Shown here: piece by piece, positions 33,038-41,668 of the stretch
Layout of the letters: every line of letters starts with the position of its first letter
How positions within the stretch are numbered: position 1 is the stretch's first letter
Assembly (NCBI RefSeq): GCF_001542625.1
Contig: NZ_CP016279.1
Location: 6,696,001-6,760,000 of the forward strand
DNA length: 64,000 nt
Origin: Streptomyces griseochromogenes
GTDB lineage: Bacteria > Actinomycetota > Actinomycetes > Streptomycetales > Streptomycetaceae
Direction of reading: 5' to 3'
Made by a program: the position numbers and the translations under genes
The notes under the pieces: generated by a model
Seen by the model: only the letters and a program-made list of their open reading frames with translations
What the model was told of the DNA's origin: nothing
Databases searched by the model: none

Positions 33038-35410
33038 ATGGATCGTTTTCCGAATGCCGCCAATGTCGATTTCCACAGTCCTCTGGACCTCTCCAAGGCC
33101 GCCGCCGCGGTACTGGACGCCGAAGGCCGTATTTCCGGGTGGGGATCCTCGGCCCAGCGCCTCCTGGGACATTCACCCGAGGATGTGCTCGGCCAGTCGG
33201 CCGCCCGGCTGCTGGCATCGGCCCCCGGGCAGCGGCTGTCCGGCCTCTGCCAGGCGCACAAGCCCCGCAGCACGGTCTTGGACCTCTCCTGTCGGGACGG
33301 ACATACCCTGCGTGCGGCCGTGACGTTCAGCCCGCTCGCACACCGGGGCGTCGCAGCGACCGTCGTGGTCGCCGCCGGCCTGGAGGCGCTGCGCGGCTGG
33401 GAGGCGCAGCTGGCGCTGCTGCAGGGACTGGCGACCGAGTCGACCGTGGGCCTGACGATCTTCGACACCGACATGCGCGTCGTCTGGGGGAACGTCTCCA
33501 CCGATCTGGAGCTCGCGGGCATCGCCGATTACATCGGCCGACCGGCCGCGGATCTCTTTCCCGAGGGCGAATTCATCTCCCGCCACCACCCCCCGGACGA
33601 AGACCAGATCATGGAGCATGTGATGACGACGGGGGAACCGATCATGGGCATGCACTATCGCGGGCGCGCCCCCGTCGACCCGGTGCGCGAGCACGTCTGG
33701 TCCTGCTCGTACCACCGGATGGTGGACGCGCGGGGCGAGTTGCTGGGGCTGTTCGAGGAGTCCCTGGACATCACCGACCGCTACCGCGCCCAGGAACGGC
33801 TGTCGCTCCTCGTGCGGGCGGGAAAGCGCATCGGCGCCTCGCTGGACGTGCGTCGTACAGCCGCGGAGCTCGCCGACGTGGCGGTGCCGCAGCTGGCCGA
33901 CGAGGTGCTGGTGGACCTGCCTCCGGCGGTCATCGAGGGACGGCAGCCGCCGACGGGCTCGGCGCCGGGGCACAGTCTGCTGCGGATGCACGGCCGGACC
34001 CCGGAAGAGTTCCGGACCAGTCCCGTCTCCTACCCGCCGTCGTCACCGCAAGCTCTGAGTCTGGCCACCAGCCGCCCCATCGTCGACGCCGCCCCGCCCG
34101 AGGCGACCGGCGAGACGGGCTCGGCCGCGGCGCGTTCCTGCCTCTTCGTCCCGCTGCTCACCCGCGATGCGGTCCTGGGCCTTGCCACCTTCCGGCGCAG
34201 CAGCAACCCCGACCCGTTCGGGCCCGAGGAGCAGACGCTCGCCGTGGAACTGGCCGAGCGGGCCGCCGTCGGCATCGACAACGCCCGCCGTTACACCAGC
34301 CAGCACGCGGCGGCCCTGGTACTGCAGCGCAGCCTGCTGCCGCAGCACCTGCCCGAGCAGAGCGCGGTCGAGGTGGCGTACCGCTACCTGCCCGCCGACA
34401 GCCGCGTGGGCGTGGGCGGCGACTGGTTCGACCTGATCCCCCTGTCCGGTGCCAGAGTGGGCCTGACCGTCGGCGACGTGGTGGGTCACGGCATGCACGC
34501 GGCCGCGACCATGGGCCGGCTGCGCGCCACCGTACGGACCCTGGCCCTGCTGGACCTGGACCCGGCCGAGCTGCTCACCCGGCTGGACGGCCTGGTCGCG
34601 CAGGACTCGGAACCCCACGCGGACGACGGGCTGAGCGACAAGGCACTCGGCGTGACCTGCCTGTACGCGATCTACAACCCGGTCACCGGCCGGTTCTCCT
34701 GGGCGAGCGCGGGCCACCCCCCGCCGATCGTGGCCGATACGAGCGGCTCGGTGGCCTTGTCCGCGCTGGCACCGGGACCGCCCCTGGGGCTGGGCGGCCT
34801 GCCCTACGAGAACGTCGACCTGAACCTGTCCAGAGGCAGCGTGGTGGCGTTCTTCACCGACGGCGTCGTGGAGGACCGGCGCACCGACATCGACAGCGGA
34901 ATCGACCGCCTCGCCCATGTGCTCACCTGGCAACGATGCCCGCTGGAGGAGCTGTGCGACCGGGCGCTGTCGGCCCTGCCGCCCGGACCGCAGGCGGACG
35001 ACGCCACGCTGCTGCTCGTACGCACCCGGCGGCTCGACGACGACCGTGTGGCGGACCTGGAACTGCCGCCCGACCCGGCCATGGTCGCTCACGCCCGCAC
35101 GGTCGCCGAGCGCCAGTTGGAGACCTGGGGCCTTTCCGAACTGTCCTTCACCGCCGAACTCGTGGTGAGCGAGCTGGTCACCAACAGCATCCGGTACGCC
35201 ACCGGGCCCGTCATGCTGAGGCTGATCAGAGACCGCTCCCTGCTCTGCGAAGTGTCCGACAACGCGCACACCGCACCTCACCTGCGGCGAGCGCGTCGGG
35301 ACGACGAGGGGGGCCGCGGCCTGTTCCTCGTCGCCCAGATGTCCCAGCGCTGGGGTACCCGGTACACCGCGTCCGGGAAGACCATCTGGGCCGAACTGGC
35401 CATCCCCTAG
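33038..35410 (+). CDS. PAS-PAS-GAF-SpoIIE phosphatase with C-terminal ATPase domain
   Basis: 790 residues. Two PAS-like sensors (about 15-110 and 125-245), a GAF domain (about 250-430), a PPM/SpoIIE phosphatase core from GGDWFDLIPLSGARVGLTVG near 460 through CLYAIYNP and FFTDGVVEDR, and a HATPase_c anti-sigma-like domain from about 690 (LVVSELVTNSIRYA, DEGGRGLFLVAQMSQRWGT). No membrane helix, so a cytosolic signal integrator. Such proteins dephosphorylate anti-sigma-factor antagonists and may phosphorylate them through the ATPase module. Related proteins at 41669 and 46111 share the core. Confidence 0.93.
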   Translation: MDRFPNAANVDFHSPLDLSKAAAAVLDAEGRISGWGSSAQRLLGHSPEDVLGQSAARLLASAPGQRLSGLCQAHKPRSTVLDLSCRDGHTLRAAVTFSPLAHRGVAATVVVAAGLEALRGWEAQLALLQGLATESTVGLTIFDTDMRVVWGNVSTDLELAGIADYIGRPAADLFPEGEFISRHHPPDEDQIMEHVMTTGEPIMGMHYRGRAPVDPVREHVWSCSYHRMVDARGELLGLFEESLDITDRYRAQERLSLLVRAGKRIGASLDVRRTAAELADVAVPQLADEVLVDLPPAVIEGRQPPTGSAPGHSLLRMHGRTPEEFRTSPVSYPPSSPQALSLATSRPIVDAAPPEATGETGSAAARSCLFVPLLTRDAVLGLATFRRSSNPDPFGPEEQTLAVELAERAAVGIDNARRYTSQHAAALVLQRSLLPQHLPEQSAVEVAYRYLPADSRVGVGGDWFDLIPLSGARVGLTVGDVVGHGMHAAATMGRLRATVRTLALLDLDPAELLTRLDGLVAQDSEPHADDGLSDKALGVTCLYAIYNPVTGRFSWASAGHPPPIVADTSGSVALSALAPGPPLGLGGLPYENVDLNLSRGSVVAFFTDGVVEDRRTDIDSGIDRLAHVLTWQRCPLEELCDRALSALPPGPQADDATLLLVRTRRLDDDRVADLELPPDPAMVAHARTVAERQLETWGLSELSFTAELVVSELVTNSIRYATGPVMLRLIRDRSLLCEVSDNAHTAPHLRRARRDDEGGRGLFLVAQMSQRWGTRYTASGKTIWAELAIP

Positions 35411-35453
35411 AAGCTCCTGCCCGCCCCGCCACAGGTCGCCGGACCTTCGAGAT

Positions 35454-35468
35454 TGAAAACGGTATCCA
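35454..35468 (+). promoter_or_regulatory. Zur-like box upstream of the CobW gene
   Basis: TGAAAACGGTATCCA agrees at 11 of 15 positions with the actinobacterial Zur site TGAAAATGATTTTCA as I recall it, and lies 43 bases before the start codon. Confidence 0.5.
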
Positions 35469-35510
35469 TTTCCATATAGCCTCTTCCCGGCCAGCGGAGG
35501 AGGAGAACCG

Positions 35511-36683
35511 ATGCCGAATCACCGATTGCCCGTCACCGTCCTGTCCGGCTTCCTCGGTGCCGGGAAGACCACGCTGCTCAACCACGTGCTCGGCAACCGT
35601 GAGGGGCTTCGCGTCGCCGTCATCGTCAACGACATGAGTGAGATCAACATCGACGCGGCGCTGGTGCGTGGCGGCGAGGCGGCGCTGTCCCGGACCGAGG
35701 AGCGGCTGGTCGAGATGACCAACGGGTGCATCTGCTGCACCCTGCGCGACGACCTGCTGGTGGAGGTGGACCGGCTGGCGCGTGAAGGCCGGTTCGACTA
35801 CCTCCTCATCGAGTCCAGCGGCATCTCCGAACCCATGCCGGTCGCGGCGACCTTCGCCTTCGCCCGCGACGACGGCGCGACGCTCGGCGACCTCGCCCGT
35901 CTGGACACCATGGTCACGGTCGTCGACGCCGCCAACTTCCTGCCCGAACTGCAGAGCGGCGACGAACTCGTCGAGCGCGGACTCGACCAGTACGAGGACG
36001 ACGAACGCACGGTCAGCGACCTGTTGACGGACCAGATCGAGTTCGCCGACGTCATCGTGCTCAACAAGCTCGACCTGGTCGACGACACCGCCGCAGCACG
36101 ACTTCGGGCCACGCTCACCCGCCTCAACCCGGTGGCCCGGATCGTGCCCGCCGTCCAGGGGCGGGTAGAGGTCGAGGCCGTCCTCGGCACCCGGCTGTTC
36201 GACCTGGAGCGAGCCCAGCAGGCCCCGGGCTGGGTCATGGAGCTCAACGGCGACCACGTCCCGGAGACCGAGGAGTACGGCATCTCCTCCCTCGTCTTCC
36301 GCTCCGAACTGCCCTTCCACCCAGGGCGCTTGTGGCGGTTCGTCACGGAGGAGATGGACAGCGGCGCCTACGGGCAGGTCCTGCGGTCCAAGGGCTTCTT
36401 CACCTTGGCCGGCCGCCGACACATGACGGGACTGTGGTCCCAGGCCGGCTCCGTCGCCCGCTTCGAGCCTTCCGCCTCCCACGCCACCGACAGCCCGCCC
36501 GCCCAGGAACTGGTCTTCATCGGCACGCACCTGCACGCCGAGGCGCTGCGCACCGCACTCACCGGCTGCCTGCTGGCGAACGGCGAAGGCCTGCCGCCGG
36601 AGGATCCGTTCCCCGCATGGGACACCTACGGTGCCGACGACACCTGCGAGCACGAACACCCCCGACTCGTGGCGCAGTCCTGA
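35511..36683 (+). CDS. CobW/ZNG-type GTP-dependent zinc metallochaperone
   Basis: 390 residues. The G3E GTPase marks are present: TVLSGFLGAGKTTLLNHVLG (P-loop), MTNGCICCTLRDDLL with the metal-binding CxCC, LLIESSGISEP, and VLNKLDLVDDTAAARL. The C-terminal CobW domain follows (LPFHPGRLWRFVTEEMDSG, LVFIGTHLHAE). These proteins load zinc, or another transition metal, onto client enzymes under limitation. GGAGGAG precedes the ATG. A Zur-like box upstream suggests induction when zinc is scarce. No zinc-uptake or alternative ribosomal protein gene is adjacent. Confidence 0.92.
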   Translation: MPNHRLPVTVLSGFLGAGKTTLLNHVLGNREGLRVAVIVNDMSEINIDAALVRGGEAALSRTEERLVEMTNGCICCTLRDDLLVEVDRLAREGRFDYLLIESSGISEPMPVAATFAFARDDGATLGDLARLDTMVTVVDAANFLPELQSGDELVERGLDQYEDDERTVSDLLTDQIEFADVIVLNKLDLVDDTAAARLRATLTRLNPVARIVPAVQGRVEVEAVLGTRLFDLERAQQAPGWVMELNGDHVPETEEYGISSLVFRSELPFHPGRLWRFVTEEMDSGAYGQVLRSKGFFTLAGRRHMTGLWSQAGSVARFEPSASHATDSPPAQELVFIGTHLHAEALRTALTGCLLANGEGLPPEDPFPAWDTYGADDTCEHEHPRLVAQS

Positions 36684-37159
36684 GACTCCGGGCCGGGCGG
36701 TGGACGCGGCCATGGCACTGCCCGGCCCGGTACCTCCCGAGTCACAGGAGAGCTGCGACGTTCACCTACCGCGGGCCGGGAATGCAGGCAACTCCCCTGC
36801 TACGGACATGCGTGCCGGCGTCGCCGCCGTGGCCGGCACCACCTGATCCCGGCGGCCCTTGCGGCGAGCCCGGCTCGTGCACCCGCTTCGAACGCGGCAT
36901 GGCGCAGGACACGGGCGACGACCACCGGCGCACGCGCACATACACGAAGATCACGCCGGCCTGGTCGTCGCCTGCCGTCATGGACCCCCCTCCGTCTCGA
37001 CGGCGAGACGGCCCAACCCCCTGTGAGCTACCTCACCCAGCACTCCCCCGTGCACACAAACCGCCTGGCCAGCAAGGCTCTTCCCCGTTCACCGACCACT
37101 TGTTGGCCGGATACGTCAATAAACTGTCATTGCAGCCAGTGCGAGAGCCGATACAGGCT
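36684..37159. other. Intergenic region upstream of the GlxA gene
   Basis: No supported gene. The last 120 bases are AT-richer (GTCAATAAACTGTCATTG around 37114), as expected for a regulated promoter, and contain a TAAACT box, but no matching -35 element is obvious. Confidence 0.4.
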
Positions 37160-38182
37160 GTGACCGTGTTGGAGCGACGAGTTGTTGTGGTGGTGTACGC
37201 GGGCGCGATGGCTCTGGACATCACCGGCCCGATCGAAGTGTTCGATACCGTCAACAGGCTGCTCGACCCCTCGGGTGTCCCCTACCGCGTCGAGATCGTC
37301 TCCGCCGACGCACCCTTGGTGCGCATGAGTTCAGGAGTGGTCGTGGAAGCCGCGCCCCTGGAGGCGGGGCAGGGGCCGATCGACACGCTCCTCGTACCGG
37401 GCGGCTGGAGTCTGCGCAATGCGCTTCGGGACAGGGGCCTGATCTCCTGGATCGGCGGTGCGGCGGCCCGTTCGCGCAGAGTGGCCTCCGTATGCGGCGG
37501 ATCCTTCCTGCTGGCCGAGGCGGGCCTTCTCGACGGCAGACGCGCCACCACCCACTGGGCGTACAGCGAAGCGATGGCGTGCCGCTATCCGGATGTGACG
37601 GTGGACGCCGAGCCGATCTTCGTCTGGGACGGCCCCTTTGTGACCTCCGCGGGCGTGTCGACGGGCATCGACATGGCGCTGGCTCTGGTGGAGGCCGATC
37701 ACGGTGCGACGCTCGCGCTGGAGACGGCACGGTTTCTGGTGCTGTTCCTCAAACGGCACGGAGGACAGTCCCAGTACAGCGCCGCCCTCGACGCCCAGTT
37801 GGCCGACCATCCGCCGATCCGGGCGGCGCAGGAGTGGATCCTGGGCAACCTGCACCATCCGCTGACCGTGGCCGAGATCGCCCGGCAGGCCAACATGAGT
37901 CAGCGCAACTTCGCCCGGGTCTTCCGGCGAGAGGTGGGCACGACCCCGGGCCAGTACGTCGAGCGGACGCGTATCGCCCGCGCACGCGAACTGCTGGAAA
38001 CCACCGATCTGGCGATCGGTCAGGTGGCCGGCCGCTGCGGATTCACCGCCACCGAGACCTTCTTCCGCTCCTTCGGACGACTCCTGGGACTCACCCCCAA
38101 GGAATACCGGCACCGCTTTCAGGTCATCTCGCCGTCCGGTGTCATCGACCGGCACCACGAGAGGGACAGGAGCCCCGCATGA
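37160..38182 (+). CDS. GlxA family (DJ-1/PfpI plus AraC) transcriptional regulator
   Basis: 340 residues. The start is a GTG with GAGAG 12 bases upstream; neighbouring GTG/TTG codons six and nine bases later are possible. Residues about 5-185 are a DJ-1/PfpI fold (VVVVVYAGAMALDITGPIEV, LLVPGGWSLRN, VASVCGGSFLLAEAGLLDGR with the elbow Cys, TTHWAYSE). From about 230 an AraC double helix-turn-helix follows (LTVAEIARQANMSQRNFARV, FRREVGTTPGQYVERTRIAR, GRCGFTATETFFRSFGR). It overlaps the TPP-enzyme gene in an ATGA and is probably the cluster-specific regulator of 38179-41595. Confidence 0.92.
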   Translation: MTVLERRVVVVVYAGAMALDITGPIEVFDTVNRLLDPSGVPYRVEIVSADAPLVRMSSGVVVEAAPLEAGQGPIDTLLVPGGWSLRNALRDRGLISWIGGAAARSRRVASVCGGSFLLAEAGLLDGRRATTHWAYSEAMACRYPDVTVDAEPIFVWDGPFVTSAGVSTGIDMALALVEADHGATLALETARFLVLFLKRHGGQSQYSAALDAQLADHPPIRAAQEWILGNLHHPLTVAEIARQANMSQRNFARVFRREVGTTPGQYVERTRIARARELLETTDLAIGQVAGRCGFTATETFFRSFGRLLGLTPKEYRHRFQVISPSGVIDRHHERDRSPA

Positions 38183-39945
38183 CCAGCACGACCTCGACCT
38201 CGCGCGAGGCGACGACGATCCGCTTGGTCGACCATCTGGCCGCGGAGCTGGCCAAGGCCGGCGTCACTCACGTATTCGGCGTCGGCGGAGCGAACATCGA
38301 GGATCTCTATGACGCCGTGCATCGCTGCGGCGCCGTCCGCGGCGTCGTCGCCAAACACGAGTTCTCCGCCGTCACCATGGCCGACGGATACGCGCGCACC
38401 ACCGGGCGCATCGGCGTCGTCGCGGCCACCTCGGGCGGTGGGGCGATGAATCTCGTACCGGGCCTGGCGGAAGCCCATGCCTCCCGGGTGCCCGTGCTGG
38501 CCCTGGTGGGCCAGCCGCCGACCTGCCAGGAAGGCCACGGGGCGTTCCAGGACTCCAGCGGCAGGGCGGGCTCCTTCGACGCTCGGGAGGTTTTCGCACC
38601 TGTCTCCCGGTTCTGCGCCCGGGTGGACGACGCGGACTCGCTCACGGAGTTGCTGCCCCGGGCAGTGGCGGCTGCCCAGACCGAGCCACGCGGGCCGGCC
38701 GTCCTGTTGCTGCCCAAGGACGTGCAGCAGGCACAGATCCGGGTGCCCGGCCAGGGCGCGGCCCCGACAGCGTGCGCGCCGACGGCACCGGCCGCGCGAC
38801 TGGACACGGCCGCCCTCACCACCGTGTCGGACACCCTTCGCAGGGCCGGCCGCGTCCTCGTCATCGCCGGTGAAGGCCTCGCCGCCGCCGACGCGCGTAC
38901 GGAGCTGGCGGAACTGGCCCGACGCCTCGGGGCATGGGTGGCGGTCACCCCGGACGCCAAGGACGTCTTCGACAACCGCGATCCCCGGTTCGCGGGCGTG
39001 GCCGGGGTGATGGGCCACGCCAACGTCGAAGAGTGTCTGTGGCGAGCCGACGTGTGCCTGCTGGCCGGTACCCGACTGCCGCTCCTGGCAAGCGGTGGCC
39101 TCGAACGGCCCCTGGCCACCACCGATGTCGTCTGCCTCGGCCCCGAACCGCCGTTCGTGGGAGGCATCACGCTGTCCGGGAACCTGCGGGACGCGCTGCG
39201 CGCGGTGAACGCCCGTCTGCCTCCCCGCCCGCGTCCCTGTCCGCCGCATGCGGGCCCGCTTCCCACCACCCTGCCGAGCCCGCCCTCTCGGGCCCGTGGG
39301 CGAACGGTCCCCTACGTCCAGGCGGTCGCCGCCGTGGAGGCGGCACTCCCCCAGGACGCACACGTCTTCGTGGACGCCGGCAACGCGGGAGCCAGCGCGG
39401 TCCACCTGCTCCCGGCACCGCGCCGCGGCCGCTTCGTGGTGGCGGTCGGCATGGGCGGCATGGGCTACACCTTCGGGGCCGGCATCGGCGCCGCGCTCGC
39501 CACCGGTCGACGCACCTACGTCCTCGCGGGAGACGGGGCCTTCTTCATGCACGGGATGGAAGTGCACACCGCCGTGCAGTACACCGCGCCCGTGACCTTC
39601 GTGATCTTCAACAACAACGCGCACGCCATGTGCGCGCTGCGCGAGGAGTTCTTCCAGGGCGGCGTCCGCGACGACGACCTGTTCGCCCCGGCCGATCTCG
39701 CCGCCGCGGCCGCCGCTGCCTTCCCGTCGCTCGAGGCCACACGTGCCGGCGACGCGGCGCAGCTGCGCACGGCGCTGCTGCACGGCAACGCGAGCGGCGG
39801 CCCGGCGTTCGTCGCGGTGGACTGCGACCCGCGGGAGATCCCGCCGTTCCTTCCCTTCCGGCGCTTCGCCGACATCACCGAGCAGACCAACGGCACCGAG
39901 AACAAGGAGAGTTCAGATGAGCGAGGAGCCTTCCACGTTGGCTGA
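38179..39945 (+). CDS. Thiamine-pyrophosphate enzyme, acetolactate-synthase-like
   Basis: 588 residues. Domain order is that of the POX/ALS family. The N-terminal pyrimidine-binding domain has catalytic Glu in KHEFSAVTMADGYAR. The middle domain holds a Rossmann-like segment (VLVIAGEGLAAADARTELAE), and the C-terminal pyrophosphate domain has GDGAFFMHGMEVHTA followed by VIFNNNAHAM, the GDG-N metal motif. It would catalyse decarboxylation and/or carboligation of 2-keto acids. It is not the housekeeping ALS: there is no small subunit gene, and it sits in a cluster with a KAS III homologue and an SRPBCC protein. Its end overlaps the next gene by 29 bases. Confidence 0.88.
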   Translation: MTSTTSTSREATTIRLVDHLAAELAKAGVTHVFGVGGANIEDLYDAVHRCGAVRGVVAKHEFSAVTMADGYARTTGRIGVVAATSGGGAMNLVPGLAEAHASRVPVLALVGQPPTCQEGHGAFQDSSGRAGSFDAREVFAPVSRFCARVDDADSLTELLPRAVAAAQTEPRGPAVLLLPKDVQQAQIRVPGQGAAPTACAPTAPAARLDTAALTTVSDTLRRAGRVLVIAGEGLAAADARTELAELARRLGAWVAVTPDAKDVFDNRDPRFAGVAGVMGHANVEECLWRADVCLLAGTRLPLLASGGLERPLATTDVVCLGPEPPFVGGITLSGNLRDALRAVNARLPPRPRPCPPHAGPLPTTLPSPPSRARGRTVPYVQAVAAVEAALPQDAHVFVDAGNAGASAVHLLPAPRRGRFVVAVGMGGMGYTFGAGIGAALATGRRTYVLAGDGAFFMHGMEVHTAVQYTAPVTFVIFNNNAHAMCALREEFFQGGVRDDDLFAPADLAAAAAAAFPSLEATRAGDAAQLRTALLHGNASGGPAFVAVDCDPREIPPFLPFRRFADITEQTNGTENKESSDERGAFHVG

Positions 39946-40570
39946 CATCCCCGGTCTCCTGCGGATCGAGAACGCCGGCAAGGAAGAACTGACCGCCCAC
40001 TGCATGGAGCTCACCCACGCCGTCTACCCCCACCACCAGGTCTACGGGCGGTACTGCACCATCCACGAGTACGTCGACTGCCCTCCGGAGCAGGTCTACG
40101 ACTACCTGCGCCAGGGGCACCACCTGGAGGAGTGGACCTGCAGCCTGCGGGACTTCGCGCCCTCCGGCACACCGGGACTGTGGGTCGGCCACGACCGGCT
40201 GGAGAACGACACCAGGATCTACTGCGAGGTGGTCGCCAACCCCGCGGCCATGACCGTGGACTACCACTGCGCGTGGGACCAGGGCGAGAAGCTGTGGATG
40301 ATCTACCTGATGCGCGTCGTCCCGGCCCGACTCGTCCTCGGCGAACAGGGTTCGGTGATCACCTGGACCAACTGCCGGCACCCCCACTACGACGCCAACC
40401 CGTACCCCGAGAAGGCGCCGCGCCCGGACCGCCCCTGGGTCGGCGACTACTGGGACCTCTTCTACGCGGGACACACCCTGGAGATGAACAACCTCAAGGC
40501 GATCCTGGAACACCGCCACCGCAACGGCCTGCCGCTCGGCGTGGCTCCGGCGAGGCCGGTGACGCGGTGA
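39917..40570 (+). CDS. SRPBCC superfamily protein
   Basis: 217 residues from the ATG six bases after AAGGAGA, inside the end of the TPP-enzyme gene. The fold is suggested by YGRYCTIHEYVDCPPEQVYD and EWTCSLRDFAPSGT, with alternating strands and the terminal helix GDYWDLFYAGHTLEMNNLKA. SRPBCC proteins bind hydrophobic ligands in a deep pocket; some are polyketide aromatases/cyclases. Several His, Cys and Trp residues line the predicted strands (VDYHCAWDQG, WTNCRHPHYD). Translationally coupled on both sides. Product-shaping cyclase or carrier of the KAS/TPP product is the likely role. Confidence 0.8.
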   Translation: MSEEPSTLADIPGLLRIENAGKEELTAHCMELTHAVYPHHQVYGRYCTIHEYVDCPPEQVYDYLRQGHHLEEWTCSLRDFAPSGTPGLWVGHDRLENDTRIYCEVVANPAAMTVDYHCAWDQGEKLWMIYLMRVVPARLVLGEQGSVITWTNCRHPHYDANPYPEKAPRPDRPWVGDYWDLFYAGHTLEMNNLKAILEHRHRNGLPLGVAPARPVTR

Positions 40571-41595
40571 CCGCGGTGACCGCGGTCAGCCTCGTCGACG
40601 TCGCAAGTTACCTTCCCGGCGAGCCCGTCCCCGCGGAGTTCTACACCGAGTACCCGGCGGCCGAGGACAAGCTCCGCGACCACCCCATGTTCAAGGTCCC
40701 GCCGTCACGACACCACGTGGCCGCGGACGAAACCAACGCGGACATGGTCGAACGAGCCGTACAGCCGCTGATCGAACGGCACGGCAGGGAAGAGATCCGA
40801 GGCGTCGACGTGCTGTTGGTGCACAGCCAGCTGCCGGACCTGCCGTTCGTGGGCGCCGGCACCGAGGTGGCGCGCCGACTCGGCCTGAACCCGGAGTGGC
40901 TCGTCGACGTGGCCAATGCGGGCTGTGCCTCCTTCGTGTACATGCTGAAGCTGGCCCGGCAGATCCTCACCACCACCGACGCGAAGACCGCTCTGATCTG
41001 CAATGCCCAGAGCGCCGCGGGCCAGTGGTTCACCCAGTCCCAGGTGCGCAGACTCGCCCAGGCCGCGATCCCGGGCGACGGCTGTGGTGTGGGGTATGTG
41101 ACGACGTCGTCCGACGCACCGATCCTCGACGTGGAGACCCGGCACATCGGCGAGTACGCCGGGGAGATGACCGTGGCCGCCGACGACGGCCGCAAGTACT
41201 GGGAACCGGGGCAGTCCCAGCTGCGGATCGGGTTCAGCGACGCAAGCGTCGCCAAGGTCCTGGCACGCGGGAACCGCCTCGTCCCCGAGGTGGTCACGGA
41301 CCTGTGCCGACGGCTCGGCGTCGCGACCACCGACATCGACACCCTGATCACGAACCAACCCAACCGCACCTTTCTGCGGAACTGGCGAGAAGCGCTGCGG
41401 CTGCCGGGCGAGCGGCATCCGAACACCTTCGACGAGTACGGGAACCTGTTCGGCGCGGCAATCCCGATCACCCTGGACCGCGCGCTCAGCTCCCGGCGGA
41501 TCGAGGACGGCAACCTGGTGGTACTCGCGGGATTCGCTCACGCGGGCGATTTCGCGGGCGCCGCCGCAGTCCGCTGGCGCGGCACACGGGGCTGA
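40567..41595 (+). CDS. KAS III-like condensing enzyme with altered active site
   Basis: 342 residues from a GTG overlapping the previous stop. The thiolase fold is recognised by DVANAGCASFVYMLKLARQI (nucleophile Cys near 120), AAIPGDGCGVGYV and the final DEYGNLFGAAIPITLDRAL with Asn near 292. The usual PHQANxR His motif is replaced by ITNQPNRTF, so the catalytic His is Asn near 262. This predicts loss of standard malonyl decarboxylation; acyl transfer or a non-decarboxylative reaction, as in some KAS III-derived transferases, is more likely. No ACP gene is nearby. Last gene of the cluster. Confidence 0.87.
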   Translation: MTAVTAVSLVDVASYLPGEPVPAEFYTEYPAAEDKLRDHPMFKVPPSRHHVAADETNADMVERAVQPLIERHGREEIRGVDVLLVHSQLPDLPFVGAGTEVARRLGLNPEWLVDVANAGCASFVYMLKLARQILTTTDAKTALICNAQSAAGQWFTQSQVRRLAQAAIPGDGCGVGYVTTSSDAPILDVETRHIGEYAGEMTVAADDGRKYWEPGQSQLRIGFSDASVAKVLARGNRLVPEVVTDLCRRLGVATTDIDTLITNQPNRTFLRNWREALRLPGERHPNTFDEYGNLFGAAIPITLDRALSSRRIEDGNLVVLAGFAHAGDFAGAAAVRWRGTRG

Positions 41596-41668
41596 GCGAC
41601 GGGCATCCCCGCTCCGGCCCGTCCCTTTCGCTTCGCGGTCGACCACCCGGAAACGATAGAAAGGGAAT
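41596..41668 (+). terminator. Possible terminator after the KAS III-like gene
   Basis: GACGGG and CCCGTC form a six-pair stem with a 14-base loop, followed by CCTTTCG. Weak, but placed right after the cluster's last stop. Confidence 0.3.

Noticed and set aside
36332..37159. Upstream extension of the GlxA reading frame
   Set aside because: It overlaps the CobW gene in another frame and is Arg/Pro-rich; the regulator's fold begins only at about 37170.
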